From contig NZ_JARPQB010000001.1 of the NCBI RefSeq assembly GCF_029478665.1, forward strand, positions 209,530 to 273,529: a stretch of DNA of 64,000 nt, in the 5' to 3' direction. Below are positions 55,136 to 64,000 of this stretch, in pieces (positions within the stretch are counted from its first letter, which is position 1; the number at the start of each line of letters is the position of its first letter). This stretch comes from Pseudomonas entomophila. GTDB lineage: Bacteria; Pseudomonadota; Gammaproteobacteria; Pseudomonadales; Pseudomonadaceae. The notes under the pieces are model-generated. The model saw only the letters and a list, made by a program, of their open reading frames with translations. It ran no database searches and was not told where the DNA came from. The translations under genes were made by a program, and so were the position numbers.

Positions 55136-57178
55136 TTACACCACGCCCAGTTCATTGAAGACGAACGCGTACTCCAGCGCCACGTCGCGCAGCCCCTGGT
55201 AGCGCCCGCTCATGCCGCCGTGACCGGCGCCCATCTCGGTCTTGAGCAGCAGCAGGTTGTGGTCGGTCTTGAGCGTGCGCAGGCGTGCCACCCACTTGGC
55301 CGCCTCCCAGTACTGCACGCGGCTGTCGTTGTAGCCGGCAACCACCAGCATGGCCGGGTAGTTTTGCGCGCGGACGTTCTCATAGGGGGCGTAGGCCTTG
55401 ATCCGCGCGTACACCTCCGGCGCCTCCGGGTTGCCCCATTCGTCGTACTCGGTGACGGTCAGCGGCAGGTCCGGGTCGAGCATGGTGTTGAGCACGTCGA
55501 CGAACGGTACCTCGGCGATGGCGCAGCGGAACAGCTCCGGGCGCAGGTTGAGCACCGCGCCCATCAGCAGGCCGCCGGCGCTGCCGCCGCTGATGGCCAG
55601 GTGCTCGCGGGCGGTGATGCCCTCGGCGATCAGGTGTTCGGCGCAGGCGATGAAATCGCCGAAACTATTGTGCTTGTGCTCCTGCTTGCCGGCGCGGTAC
55701 CAGGCCTCGCCCAGTTCGCCACCGCCGCGCACATGGGCGATGGCGAAGGCCACGCCGCGCTCCAGCAGGCTCAAGCGGGCGTGGGAGAACCATGGGTCGA
55801 GGCTTTCGCCATAGGCGCCGTAGCCGTACAGGTACAGCGGCATGGTCTTGCCCAGGTCGACGCGACGGCGCACCAGGCTGATCGGCACCCGCGTGCCGTC
55901 CTTGGCTACCGCCCAGAGGCGCTGGCTGACGTAGTCGTCGGCGTCGAACGGGCCCAGCACCGGGGTCTGCTTGAGCACCTGTTGGGCGCCTGTGGCCAGT
56001 TCCAGCTGGCGCACCTGGGCCGGACGGTTGAGCGCTTCGTAGCGCAAGCGGATGCGCGTGCTGACGAACTCCAGGCTGTCCTGCACATACAGGCTGTAGG
56101 CGGCGTCCGGCAGCTCGACGCGGTAGGCCGGCAGCCCTTGCGGGTGCACTTCGATGATCGGCAGGCCACCTTCGCGCAGGCTCAGGGACAGCGCCGCAGC
56201 GTTAAGGCTGACGCCTTCGAGCATGACGTCGTCGCGGTGCGGCACCAGCACCTGCCATTGCTCGCGGGTCGGCACGTTGTCCGCTGGCGCCTGGAACAGG
56301 GCGAAGTTGATGCCGTCCTGGTTGCTGCGGATGAACCAGCGCCATTGGCCGTCAAGTTGGCCGTGGTCGGGGTAGTACTCATGGCCTTCGACCCGTGGCG
56401 CCAGGCAGGTGAACGTGGCCTGCGGCGTGGCGGCATCGAGCACCCAGGCCTCGCTGGTGGTCTTGCTGTTGAGCAGCAGCACCAGCTGGCGCTCGGAGCT
56501 GGCGCGGTAGCAGTGCAGGAAGAAGCGTCCGTCGGGTTCTTCGAACACGGTCGTTGCACCCTGTTCGCCCAAGGTGTGGCGGCGCAGGCGCCAAGGGCGG
56601 TGGGTATCGTCCAGCTCGGTGAAGAACAGCGTCTGGCTGTCGTTGGCCCAGGTCATGCTGCCGTCGCAGTCGTCGAAGGGCAGGGTGGTCAACGCGCCGC
56701 TGGCCAGGTCCTTGACGTACAGGGTGTAGACCTCGTCGCCACTGGTGTCGAGGCTGTAGGCCAGCAGGCGGTGGTCGGGGCTGACATTGAACGCGCCGAG
56801 GGCGAGGAAACCACCGTTGGCCAGGGCGTTGGGGTCGAGCAGCAGCTCTTCGCGGCTTTCGTCGACCGTGTTGCTGTCGTCAGCCGGGCGTGGGCAGCGG
56901 TAGTGGCGCGGGTATTCGTCGCCGGCGGTGGTGCGGGTGTAGTAGAGGTAGGGGCCCCAAGGGGAAGGCAGCGACAGGTCGGTTTCCTGGATGCGGCCCT
57001 TGATCTCTTCGAACAGCTGTTCGCGCAGCGGAGCCTGGTCGGCCAGGCAGGCTTCCTGGTAGGCGTTTTCTTCGTTCAGGTAGGCCAGCACTTCAGGGGT
57101 GTCGCGGTCCTGCAGCCAGGCGTAGGGGTCGGCGCCTTCGGCCGGGCGGGCAATGGGGGGGCGGGGGGCGTTGGGCAT
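55136..57178 (-). CDS. ptrB: Oligopeptidase B
   Basis: 680 residues, close to E. coli PtrB (686). Prolyl-oligopeptidase family (S9A) serine peptidase cutting after Lys or Arg in short peptides. N-terminal seven-bladed propeller, C-terminal alpha/beta hydrolase. Catalytic Ser533 is in ISGGSAGGLLMGAVLN, the Asp in VAGYNDSRVQYWEAAKW and the His in MGAGHGGMSGRYQG. Cytoplasmic, no signal peptide. The ATG at 57178 (MPNAPRPPIAR) is chosen because the longer frame crosses REP DNA. Confidence 0.95.
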   Translation of the reverse strand: MPNAPRPPIARPAEGADPYAWLQDRDTPEVLAYLNEENAYQEACLADQAPLREQLFEEIKGRIQETDLSLPSPWGPYLYYTRTTAGDEYPRHYRCPRPADDSNTVDESREELLLDPNALANGGFLALGAFNVSPDHRLLAYSLDTSGDEVYTLYVKDLASGALTTLPFDDCDGSMTWANDSQTLFFTELDDTHRPWRLRRHTLGEQGATTVFEEPDGRFFLHCYRASSERQLVLLLNSKTTSEAWVLDAATPQATFTCLAPRVEGHEYYPDHGQLDGQWRWFIRSNQDGINFALFQAPADNVPTREQWQVLVPHRDDVMLEGVSLNAAALSLSLREGGLPIIEVHPQGLPAYRVELPDAAYSLYVQDSLEFVSTRIRLRYEALNRPAQVRQLELATGAQQVLKQTPVLGPFDADDYVSQRLWAVAKDGTRVPISLVRRRVDLGKTMPLYLYGYGAYGESLDPWFSHARLSLLERGVAFAIAHVRGGGELGEAWYRAGKQEHKHNSFGDFIACAEHLIAEGITAREHLAISGGSAGGLLMGAVLNLRPELFRCAIAEVPFVDVLNTMLDPDLPLTVTEYDEWGNPEAPEVYARIKAYAPYENVRAQNYPAMLVVAGYNDSRVQYWEAAKWVARLRTLKTDHNLLLLKTEMGAGHGGMSGRYQGLRDVALEYAFVFNELGVV

Positions 57179-57208
57179 CGGAGATCTCTTGGTTGGGGCT
57201 GCTGGCCT

Positions 57209-57282
57209 CTTTCGCGGATAAATCCGCACCCATTCAGGTGCAGCGATATCCCTGTGGGAGCGGGTTTGCCCGCATAGAGGCC
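57209..57282. repeat. Loose REP-like pair upstream of oligopeptidase B
   Basis: CTTTCGCGGATAAATCCGC and GGGAGCGGGTTTGCCCGC are two different REP classes side by side, before the divergent membrane-protein gene. Confidence 0.55.
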
Positions 57283-57371
57283 CTGACAGGCTCACTGCGC
57301 CGCTCGGGGGCAGCCTGCGCCGGTAAAAGTGTTTATCATAGGCGTCTCTTTGCCTGGCATGCACCAACACC

Positions 57372-57881
57372 ATGACCGAACACGACTATACGCTGGCCTG
57401 GGGCCTGTACGCCGTTGCCGCCCTGGGCTGCCTGCTGGTGGCCTTCAAGCTCACCGGCTGGATGTGGCGCTGGCTGCGCGAGCCGCTGCGGGTGCTGGTC
57501 GCCGTCCTGCTGTTCACCCCCACCATCGTCGACCCGGTCAAGGACAGCTTCGCCCCGGCCATCGCCATCGGCGCGCTGGACGTGGCGTTCAAGGTGGGTA
57601 ACAACGAACTGCGCGCCGCCGCCGACCTGGCCATGTACGGCATGTTCGCCTTCGCCCTGTACATCGTCTTCGTGCTGATCCGCTGGCCACTGGAGAAGCG
57701 CGCTCGCGAGCGTCGCGCCGCCCAGGAGGCCGCCGCCCAGCGTCAGGCGAAAGAGGATGACGAGGTGAGCGTCGAGGCCCCGGTGGCCGCCGATCGCCGT
57801 GACCGTTACCGCGACGACCCGGCCCCCGCGCCGGTGCGCCGCTCCGGCCCGGGGCAGGGCCGCGTAGAACCCCGTCTGTAA
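57372..57881 (+). CDS. Small membrane protein with charged tail
   Basis: 169 residues of unknown function. Three hydrophobic segments (about 8-26, 38-56 and 84-105) and a highly charged tail from about 108 (RARERRAAQEAAAQRQAKED and RDRYRDDPAPAPVRRSGPG). The conserved-looking centre TPTIVDPVKDSFAPAIAIGALD between helices may matter. 16 bases separate it from the amidotransferase gene, so the two are likely cotranscribed with the next gene. Confidence 0.75.
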   Translation: MTEHDYTLAWGLYAVAALGCLLVAFKLTGWMWRWLREPLRVLVAVLLFTPTIVDPVKDSFAPAIAIGALDVAFKVGNNELRAAADLAMYGMFAFALYIVFVLIRWPLEKRARERRAAQEAAAQRQAKEDDEVSVEAPVAADRRDRYRDDPAPAPVRRSGPGQGRVEPRL

Positions 57882-57897
57882 GCCAGGAGCCGCGAAC

Positions 57898-58671
57898 ATG
57901 TGCGAACTGCTGGGCATGAGCGCCAACGTCCCCACCGACATCGTCTTCAGCTTCACCGGCCTGATGCAGCGCGGCGGGCGTACCGGTCCGCACCGCGACG
58001 GCTGGGGCATTGGCTTCTACGAAGGGCGCGGCTTGCGTCTGTTCCAGGACCCGGCCGCGAGCAGCGAGTCGGAGGTGGCGAACCTGGTGCAGCGCTACCC
58101 GATCAAGAGCGAAGTGGTCATCGGCCATATCCGCCAGGCCAACGTCGGCAAGGTCTGCCTGTCCAACACCCACCCATTCGTGCGCGAACTGTGGGGGCGC
58201 AACTGGTGCTTCGCGCACAACGGCCAGCTGGGTGAGTTCAGCGGCCAGCGCACGTTCTACTGGCCGGTGGGCGACACCGACAGCGAAGCGGCGTTCTGCG
58301 ACTTGCTCAACCGCGTGCGCGCCACCTTCCCCGAACCGGTCGAGATCGAACAGTTGCTGCCGGTGCTGGTCGAGGCCTGCGCCGAGTACCGCGGCAAGGG
58401 CGTGTTCAACTGCCTGCTCAGCGACGGCGACTGGCTGTTCTGCTTCTGCTCCACCAAGCTGGTGCACATCACCCGCCGCGCGCCGTTCGGCGCCGCCCGG
58501 TTGAAGGATGTCGACCTGATCGTCGACTTCCACACCGAGACCACCCCCAACGATGTGGTCACGGTGATCGCCACCGAGGCCCTCACCGAAAACGAGACCT
58601 GGCACCGTTACGAGCCGGGCCAATGGGCCCTGTGGCGCCACGGCGAGTGCGTCGACCACGGGCAGAGCTAA
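57898..58671 (+). CDS. yafJ: Class II glutamine amidotransferase, YafJ-like
   Basis: 257 residues. Cys2 after Met1 is the class II nucleophile (MCELLGMSANVPTD), with HRDGWGIGFY, GHIRQANVG and FAHNGQLGEF as glutaminase site motifs. No synthase domain is attached. The natural acceptor is unknown; YafJ-type proteins have been proposed as ergothioneine- or peptide-related amidohydrolases. GGAG lies 8 bases before the ATG. Confidence 0.9.
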   Translation: MCELLGMSANVPTDIVFSFTGLMQRGGRTGPHRDGWGIGFYEGRGLRLFQDPAASSESEVANLVQRYPIKSEVVIGHIRQANVGKVCLSNTHPFVRELWGRNWCFAHNGQLGEFSGQRTFYWPVGDTDSEAAFCDLLNRVRATFPEPVEIEQLLPVLVEACAEYRGKGVFNCLLSDGDWLFCFCSTKLVHITRRAPFGAARLKDVDLIVDFHTETTPNDVVTVIATEALTENETWHRYEPGQWALWRHGECVDHGQS

Positions 58672-58682
58672 GGACGCCCCGC

Positions 58683-59204
58683 ATGTTCAGAAGCTATTTG
58701 CGCCTGCTGTTGTTCACTTTCGGGCTGCTGGCCGGGATCCAGGTCCCGGGGCTGGTCAAGGACTACAGCCAGCGCGTCGAGGCACACCTGTTCGAATCGC
58801 GCCAGGCGCTCGACGGTTTCCGCCAGACCGCCCAACGGTTTTTCAATGGCGATCTGCAAGCACTGCTGCGGCACTACCGCAGCAGTGACGATCCGGTGTT
58901 CAACAGCGATGCCAACAGCATCGAGAGCCTGCTGATCCGCAACCAACTGCTCGAGCATGAATGGCAGGCCCTGCAAGGCTCGTGGGTGAGCCGCACCTGG
59001 CATGTGCTGGTGCAGCCGGAACCTGCGCTGCGCGAGGAGACGCTCAAGGGCTACAGCTATCAGATCCTGCTGGTGCCCGAGGCGATCGGCTGGGGGATCG
59101 GTGCCGGGTTCGTGTTGGCGTTGGTGGTCGAGAGCTTGTTGTTGCTGGTGGGCTGGGTGATTCTCGGTGGGCGGCGCAAGGTGGTGAAAGAGAGCTGGCG
59201 CTAG
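58683..59204 (+). CDS. DUF2937-family membrane protein
   Basis: 173 residues. One N-terminal helix (about 6-24) and one C-terminal helix (about 138-162), with a charged, helical, probably periplasmic middle (QRVEAHLFESRQALDGFRQT, FFNGDLQALLRHYRSSDD). The arrangement matches DUF2937 proteins. Function unknown. It lies 11 bases after the amidotransferase gene. Confidence 0.82.
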   Translation: MFRSYLRLLLFTFGLLAGIQVPGLVKDYSQRVEAHLFESRQALDGFRQTAQRFFNGDLQALLRHYRSSDDPVFNSDANSIESLLIRNQLLEHEWQALQGSWVSRTWHVLVQPEPALREETLKGYSYQILLVPEAIGWGIGAGFVLALVVESLLLLVGWVILGGRRKVVKESWR

Positions 59205-59216
59205 GGGCTGCTTCGC

Positions 59217-59292
59217 GCCCATTCGCCAGCAAGGCTGGCTCCTACAAGGGCCGCGCCGAACCTGTAGGAGCCGGCTTTGCCGGCGAATGGGC
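59217..59292. repeat. Inverted REP pair (GTAGGAGCCGGCTTGCCGGCGAA type)
   Basis: GCCCATTCGCCAGCAAGG and CCGGCGAATGGGC face each other between convergent genes. Confidence 0.75.
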
Positions 59293-59295
59293 CGT

Positions 59296-60207
59296 TCAGA
59301 CCAGCACGATCCGTTGCCCACCCACATCCCGCGCATAGCGCTCCAGCACCTGCCGGCACACCGCCACCACCTCGTCCACCAACGCCACCCCGGTCTGCCA
59401 GGCCACCACCAGCTCCAGGCTCGGCGGTGGTTGCAAGCCTTCCAGCAACACCAGCTCGCCCCGGTTCAACTCGCCATCGACCAGCGCCGGCGGCAGGGCG
59501 CCGATACCAAAGCCGTCACGCAGCAGCCGGGTGATGGCCGCCACCGAGTTCACGCAGTTCAACCGCGGCGCCTCGGCCCCGGCGCCTTGCAACAGGCTGA
59601 GCACCTCCTGGTGCGGTCGCGAGTTCTTGGAAAAAGTGACGACCCTTTCGCGAGCCAACTCCGCCAGCGACGCGTAAGTGCGATGGTGCGCCGAGCCAGC
59701 GGCGACGATCCAGCCCATCGGGTAGCGCGCCAGGTCCAGGCTGCGGATGGACTGTTCGCGCAGCAGGTCGGTTTGCAGGATCACGTCGAGAAAGCCCTTC
59801 TGCAGCTGCTCGCGCAGGTTCAGCGCGGTGTCGGCCACCAGTTCGATCTCCACTTGCGGGTAGCGCTCGGTCAGCTCCGCCACCAGGGCGCTCATCCAGG
59901 TGTGGATCACCGTGTCCATCACCCCCAGGCGGATGCGCCCGGTCTTGGCCCGGTCGCTGTCCAGCGACTGCTTCATCGCCTTGGCCGTCTCCAGCATGCG
60001 CTCGGCGTATTCCAGCACTTTGCCGCCCTCGGGCGTCAGGCTGACCCCGCGCGAGTCGCGCAGCAGCAGTTTCACCCCCAGGTCGGCCTCCAGCGCGGCG
60101 ATGCGGCTGGACACCGAGGCCTGGGTGGTGAACAGCTTCTCGGCGGTGAGGCGAAAGCTCTTGAGCCGGGCGACCCAGACGAAGGTTTCGAGGAAACGTA
60201 GGTTCAT
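59296..60207 (-). CDS. LysR-family regulator of the 5-oxoproline operon
   Basis: 303 residues. HTH LKSFRLTAEKLFTTQASVSS then RIAALEADLGVKLLLRDSRG, and a periplasmic-binding-like effector domain. It diverges from the MFS gene, so it is the likely regulator of transport and hydrolysis of 5-oxoproline. The ATG at 60207 has a weak ribosome site. I could not find a convincing T-N11-A box in the 129-base intergenic gap. Confidence 0.85.
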   Translation of the reverse strand: MNLRFLETFVWVARLKSFRLTAEKLFTTQASVSSRIAALEADLGVKLLLRDSRGVSLTPEGGKVLEYAERMLETAKAMKQSLDSDRAKTGRIRLGVMDTVIHTWMSALVAELTERYPQVEIELVADTALNLREQLQKGFLDVILQTDLLREQSIRSLDLARYPMGWIVAAGSAHHRTYASLAELARERVVTFSKNSRPHQEVLSLLQGAGAEAPRLNCVNSVAAITRLLRDGFGIGALPPALVDGELNRGELVLLEGLQPPPSLELVVAWQTGVALVDEVVAVCRQVLERYARDVGGQRIVLV

Positions 60208-60336
60208 GATCAGTTTTTCTTGTTCCAGACCGGCGGTTTTTCTCGTTGGACGCAGGTGGCGCGGCCTTCGAACATGATACGCAGGCCGCGACGCCCGACG
60301 TCGCCCATAGAACAATACCAACAAGCCGAGGCATCC

Positions 60337-61614
60337 ATGAACCCGACCGGCGTGCAGCAGCAGGCCCCCGCCCGTTCTTCGAGCGGCCCCTTCGCCTGGT
60401 ACCGCGACATCGACTCCCAGCAACGACGCACCTTCTGGAGCTGCAAGATCGGCTACGGCCTGGACGGCATGGACACCCAGATGCTCAGCTTCGTCATCCC
60501 CACGTTGATCATGCTCTGGGGCATCACCACCGCCGAGGCCGGGCTGATCCACACCAGCACCCTGATCGCCTCGGCCCTGGGCGGCTGGGTCGCCGGTATC
60601 CTCTCCGACCGCATTGGCCGGGTGCGCACCCTGCAGCTGACGGTGCTGTGGTTCGCCTTCTTCACCTTCCTCTGCGGTTTTGCCCAGAGCTACGAACAAC
60701 TGCTGATCGCCCGCACCCTGATGGGCTTCGGTTTCGGCGGCGAGTGGACCGCCGGCGCGGTGCTGATCGGCGAGGTGATCCGCGCCCAGGACCGTGGCAA
60801 GGCGGTGGGCATGGTGCAATCGGGCTGGGCTATCGGTTGGGGCCTGACGGCGATCCTCTACGCCTTGTTGTTCTCCTGGCTGCCGGCCGAACAGGCCTGG
60901 CGCGCGCTGTTCCTGCTGGGCTTGCTGCCGGCGATCTTCGTGATCTTCGTCCGCCGCCTGGTCAAGGACCCGGAGGTCTACCGCGAAGCCAAGGCCGCCG
61001 AAACCCCGTCGCACTTCTACGAGATCTTCGCCCCGGGCATGCTCTGGATCACCGTGCGCGCCTCGCTGCTGACCACCGGTGCGCTGGGCGGCTACTACGC
61101 CATCACCTCGTGGCTACCCACCTTCCTCAAGAACGAGCGTGGCCTGAGCGTGTTGGGTACCGGCGGCTACTTGGCCATGGTGATCGTCGGTTCCTACATC
61201 GGCTATGTGGTCAGCGCCTACCTCAGCGACCTGCTGGGGCGGCGCAAGAATTTCATCCTGTTCGCCGTGGGCTCGTTCGTCATCGTGCTGCTGTACACGC
61301 AGGTGCCGGTCAGCGATGGCGTGATGCTGTGGCTGGGGTTCCCGTTGGGCTTCTTCGCCTCGGGCATCTTCAGTGGCATGGGGTCGTTTCTCACCGAACT
61401 GTTCCCCACCCGCATCCGCGGTTCGGGACAGGGCTTCTGCTACAACATCGGCAAAGTCATCGCGGCGCTGTTCCCGCTGCTGATCGGCCTGATGGGCGAG
61501 AAAGTGCCGCTGGGGCTGGGTATCGGCGCGTTTGCCGCAGTCTCCTACGGCGTGGTGATCCTGGCGGCGCTGAGCCTGCCGGAAACCTGCGGCAAAGAAC
61601 TCCAGGCGCGTTAA
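60337..61614 (+). CDS. MFS transporter, probable 5-oxoproline or organic acid importer
   Basis: 425 residues, 12 helices of the metabolite:H+ symporter family: [20 protein letters not shown], the loop motif [35 protein letters not shown] and [19 protein letters not shown]. It is first in a run with pxpA, pxpB and pxpC, so a pyroglutamate substrate is inferred. GAGG lies 6 bases before the ATG at 60337. Confidence 0.87.
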   Translation: MNPTGVQQQAPARSSSGPFAWYRDIDSQQRRTFWSCKIGYGLDGMDTQMLSFVIPTLIMLWGITTAEAGLIHTSTLIASALGGWVAGILSDRIGRVRTLQLTVLWFAFFTFLCGFAQSYEQLLIARTLMGFGFGGEWTAGAVLIGEVIRAQDRGKAVGMVQSGWAIGWGLTAILYALLFSWLPAEQAWRALFLLGLLPAIFVIFVRRLVKDPEVYREAKAAETPSHFYEIFAPGMLWITVRASLLTTGALGGYYAITSWLPTFLKNERGLSVLGTGGYLAMVIVGSYIGYVVSAYLSDLLGRRKNFILFAVGSFVIVLLYTQVPVSDGVMLWLGFPLGFFASGIFSGMGSFLTELFPTRIRGSGQGFCYNIGKVIAALFPLLIGLMGEKVPLGLGIGAFAAVSYGVVILAALSLPETCGKELQAR

Positions 61615-61624
61615 GGTAGGCCAC

Positions 61625-62404
61625 ATGAACATCGATAGGGGAATCCGCCAGGTGAAACGCCTGCTACTCAATTGCGACATGGGTGAAAGCTTCGGCAGCT
61701 GGCGCATGGGCCTGGATGCCGAGGTGATGCCCTACATCGACTGCGCCAACATCGCCTGTGGCTACCATGCCGGCGATCCCGGCACCATGCGCCGCACCGT
61801 GGCCCTGGCGCTGGAGCACGGCGTGACCATCGGCGCTCACCCGGCCTACCCGGACCTGGTCGGCTTCGGGCGCCGCTCCATGGCATGCAGCAACGACGAG
61901 ATCCGCGACCTGCTGCACTACCAGATCGGCGCGCTGGACGGCATCTGCAAGGTGCTCGGGAGCCGGGTGGCCTACATCAAGCCCCATGGCGCGTTGTACA
62001 ACGACATGATGGCCGACCCGCAGAAGCTGCGTACGGTGCTCGAGGCCGTGGCGGCCTACGATGCCAGCCTGCCGTTGATGCTGATGGCCACCGCCGATGA
62101 CCGTGCGGCCCAGGCCCTGGGCGACGAGATTGGAGTACCGCTGTGGTTCGAAGCGTTCGCCGACCGTGCCTATACCGCCAGCGGCCACCTGGTATCCCGG
62201 CGTCTGCCCGGCGCGGTGCATCACGACCCGGCCTTGGTGGTCGAGCAGGCCGTGCGCCTGGCCCGTGGCGAAACGCTGGTGGCCGACGATGGCAGTGCCG
62301 TGCGTCTGCAGGCTCGCACGTTGTGTGTCCACGGTGACAACGACAGCTCCGTGGCCGCGGTGCGCCAGATTCGCCAGGCGCTCGATGCCCTGGGGCAGCC
62401 ATGA
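61625..62404 (+). CDS. pxpA: 5-oxoprolinase subunit A
   Basis: 259 residues of the LamB/YcsF family: [50 protein letters not shown] and [19 protein letters not shown]. With PxpB and PxpC it hydrolyses 5-oxoproline to glutamate using ATP. The ATG at 61625 has AAGGTAGG upstream; a GTG at 61652 is possible. The stop overlaps pxpB by 4 bases. Confidence 0.94.
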   Translation: MNIDRGIRQVKRLLLNCDMGESFGSWRMGLDAEVMPYIDCANIACGYHAGDPGTMRRTVALALEHGVTIGAHPAYPDLVGFGRRSMACSNDEIRDLLHYQIGALDGICKVLGSRVAYIKPHGALYNDMMADPQKLRTVLEAVAAYDASLPLMLMATADDRAAQALGDEIGVPLWFEAFADRAYTASGHLVSRRLPGAVHHDPALVVEQAVRLARGETLVADDGSAVRLQARTLCVHGDNDSSVAAVRQIRQALDALGQP

Positions 62405-63090
62405 AAGCACGCCTCGAAGTGGTCGCCATCGACAGCGTGATGGTGCGGCTGTTCGACACCATCGACGAAGCCAACATGCCGTGGATCCTTGCCGCCAGCC
62501 AGCGCCTGCGGGCGGTGTTCGGCGAGCGCTTGATCGACCTGGTGCCGTCCTACACCACATTGATGGTGCAGTTCGAGCTGGCGCCGAGTGAGGCGCGCCA
62601 ATTGATCTTGCAAGCGCTTGAAGGTTTGCGACCGGATACCGGCGAGGGTGGGCGCCGGCATGAGATTCCGGTGTGGTACCACGCCAGCGTCGGCCCCGAA
62701 CTGCCGCTGCTGGCCGCCCGCGAAGGCCTGAGCGAAGCCGAGGTGATCCGCCTGCACAGTGGGCGTGACTACCCCGTGTTCGCCTTGGGTTTCGCACCTG
62801 GTTTCGGCTTCATGGGCCTGGTCGACGAACGCCTCGCCACGCCGCGCCTGAGCACGCCACGCAAGCGCGTGGCGGCGGGCAGCATTGGTATTGCCGAGCG
62901 CCAGACCGCCGCCTACCCGGCAGTGTCGCCGGGTGGCTGGAACCTGATCGGCCGTACCCCGGTGCGCCTGTTCGACAGGAAGGGGCACAGCCTGTTGCAG
63001 CCGGGCGACCGGGTGCGTTTCGTGGCGGTCGAGCATGCGCAGTTCATCAACCTGGGCGGTGACGACAGCCCGCTGGAGGCCCAGGCATGA
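62401..63090 (+). CDS. pxpB: 5-oxoprolinase subunit B
   Basis: 229 residues of the KipI family. The motif [20 protein letters not shown], then [20 protein letters not shown] and [20 protein letters not shown], is highly typical. KipI-like proteins are now recognised as PxpB. The ATG overlaps pxpA and the stop overlaps pxpC, so the three are translated in step. Confidence 0.94.
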   Translation: MKARLEVVAIDSVMVRLFDTIDEANMPWILAASQRLRAVFGERLIDLVPSYTTLMVQFELAPSEARQLILQALEGLRPDTGEGGRRHEIPVWYHASVGPELPLLAAREGLSEAEVIRLHSGRDYPVFALGFAPGFGFMGLVDERLATPRLSTPRKRVAAGSIGIAERQTAAYPAVSPGGWNLIGRTPVRLFDRKGHSLLQPGDRVRFVAVEHAQFINLGGDDSPLEAQA

Positions 63091-64000
63091 GCCAGTTGAG
63101 GATCCAGGCCAGCACCGCGCTGTGCCTGTTGCAGGATGCCGGACGTTTTGGTGTGCGGCACCTGGGAGTGACCCAGGGCGGCGCGCTGGATTGGGTGGCG
63201 ATGGGGTGGGCCAATGGGTTGCTGGGCAACGACCAGGGCTGCCCTGTGGTCGAAATCACCCTGGGTGGGTTCAGTGTGATCGCCGAACAGGATTGTGTGC
63301 TGGCGCTGGCCGGTGCCGACCTGGACGCACGCATCGATGACCAGCCACTGGCGCCATGGCGCAGTTTCCGCCTGGGCAAGGGCCAATGCCTGAGCCTGCG
63401 CCAGCCACGGCACGGCGTGCGCGCCTACCTGGCGGCGCCGGGCGGCTTCCAGGGCGAGGCAGTGCTGGGCAGTTGCGCAACGGTGGTACGCGAAGAACTG
63501 GGAGGCATCGATGGGCAGGGCAGGGCGTTGGCCAAGGAGCAGGTGCTGGCCTTCGGCGCAGCTTTGCCAGCGCTGCGGGAAGTGCCTGAAGCGCTACGCC
63601 CGGTGTATGCAGACAAGCCACTGCTGGACCTGGTGATGGGCGCGCAGATCGGCGACTTCAGCGGCACCAGCCTGTTCGAGGCGTTCAACAGTGACTGGAC
63701 GCTGGACAGCCGGGGCGACCGCATGGGCATTCGCCTGCTCGGGCCACGGCTGGTGTACCAGGGTGCGCCGATGATCTCCGAGGGCATCCCGTTGGGGGCG
63801 GTGCAGGTGCCGCCAGACGGGCAGCCGATCGTATTGCTCAATGACCGGCAGACTATTGGTGGCTATCCACGGCTGGGAGCATTGACGCCGTTGGCCTTGG
63901 CTAGGCTGGCGCAGTGCATGCCGGGGGCGGTGGTGCGGTTCAGGGCGGTGGTGCAGGAGGCGGCGTGGCGGGAGCAGCAGGTCTTTCTGCAACGTTGGCG
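63087..64000 (+). CDS. pxpC: 5-oxoprolinase subunit C (3' end missing)
   Basis: 304 residues are visible, open to the window end. KipA/AHS2 family: LQDAGRFGVRHLGVTQGGAL, GAQIGDFSGTSLFEAFNSDW, and TLDSRGDRMGIRLLGPRLVY. The third PxpABC subunit. The start is at an ATGA overlap with pxpB. Only the C-terminal few residues should be missing, given usual lengths near 310-330. Confidence 0.93.
   Translation, partial: MSQLRIQASTALCLLQDAGRFGVRHLGVTQGGALDWVAMGWANGLLGNDQGCPVVEITLGGFSVIAEQDCVLALAGADLDARIDDQPLAPWRSFRLGKGQCLSLRQPRHGVRAYLAAPGGFQGEAVLGSCATVVREELGGIDGQGRALAKEQVLAFGAALPALREVPEALRPVYADKPLLDLVMGAQIGDFSGTSLFEAFNSDWTLDSRGDRMGIRLLGPRLVYQGAPMISEGIPLGAVQVPPDGQPIVLLNDRQTIGGYPRLGALTPLALARLAQCMPGAVVRFRAVVQEAAWREQQVFLQRW

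Noticed and set aside
55220..57277. 685-codon open frame opposite oligopeptidase B
   Set aside because: Oligopeptidase B has intact catalytic motifs on the other strand; this frame is its mirror.

Overview
The window is about 64 kb of GC-rich chromosome from a fluorescent pseudomonad, most likely the Pseudomonas putida group. The evidence is high GC with GC-ending codons, many REP palindromes of the GTAGGAGCGG type, and familiar runs such as dapA-bamC-MBL-purC-tRNA-Ser. XenA, the single-chain hydroxyproline oxidase cluster and the McpU-like receptor point the same way. Most genes are core-like. I see no phage, transposon, rRNA or CRISPR array.

Layout. (1) 0-8.6 kb: the start of an unknown leftward gene, a C39-peptidase type I secretion operon (HlyD, ABC transporter, TolC), then a GT2 glycosyltransferase, a CatB-like acetyltransferase and the phosphoethanolamine transferase CptA. 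This is a secretion and envelope-modification block. (2) 8.8-12.3 kb: a polyamine-type chemoreceptor next to a PuuP-like putrescine importer. (3) 12.9-23.9 kb: housekeeping genes, namely a YdgA-like protein, nadA, an M48 protease, a TusA-like protein, an AI-2E transporter, bcp, gcvR, dapA, bamC, an MBL hydrolase, purC and tRNA-Ser(CGA). (4) 23.9-25.4 kb: a gene-poor stretch with one coiled-coil membrane protein. (5) 25.4-29.3 kb: a small lipoprotein, an exported-looking malate:quinone oxidoreductase, and an ArsR/xenA divergent pair. (6) 29.5-37.3 kb: the trans-4-hydroxy-L-proline catabolic operon (permease, 2-epimerase, FAD oxidase, deaminase, KGSA dehydrogenase) with a PAS-AraC regulator. (7) 37.2-43.5 kb: a LysR regulator, moaB, a bestrophin, moaA and a YdeP-type molybdoenzyme. 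(8) 43.6-59.2 kb: an Lrp regulator with a Cys/Met lyase, eptA, rnd-ycgL, and assorted small enzymes and membrane proteins including oligopeptidase B. (9) 59.3-64 kb: LysR, an MFS transporter and pxpABC for 5-oxoproline, with pxpC cut by the window end.

The strongest new observation is regulatory. In block 7, four copies of a TGAT-N11-ATCA dyad each sit centred about 64 bp upstream of a predicted start, for lysR itself, moaB, moaA and the molybdoenzyme gene. TGAT-N11-ATCA is a classical LysR T-N11-A box, so the four promoters look like one LysR regulon that couples molybdenum cofactor synthesis to a YdeP-type enzyme. A second shared site (TTGRCGTYYTTTTCAC) lies upstream of both phosphoethanolamine transferase genes, which are 38 kb apart, and resembles the ColR consensus. 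Other points of interest are a possible glycosylated-peptide export locus at the left edge, a degenerate M61-like peptidase, and an Mqo with a Sec-type leader.
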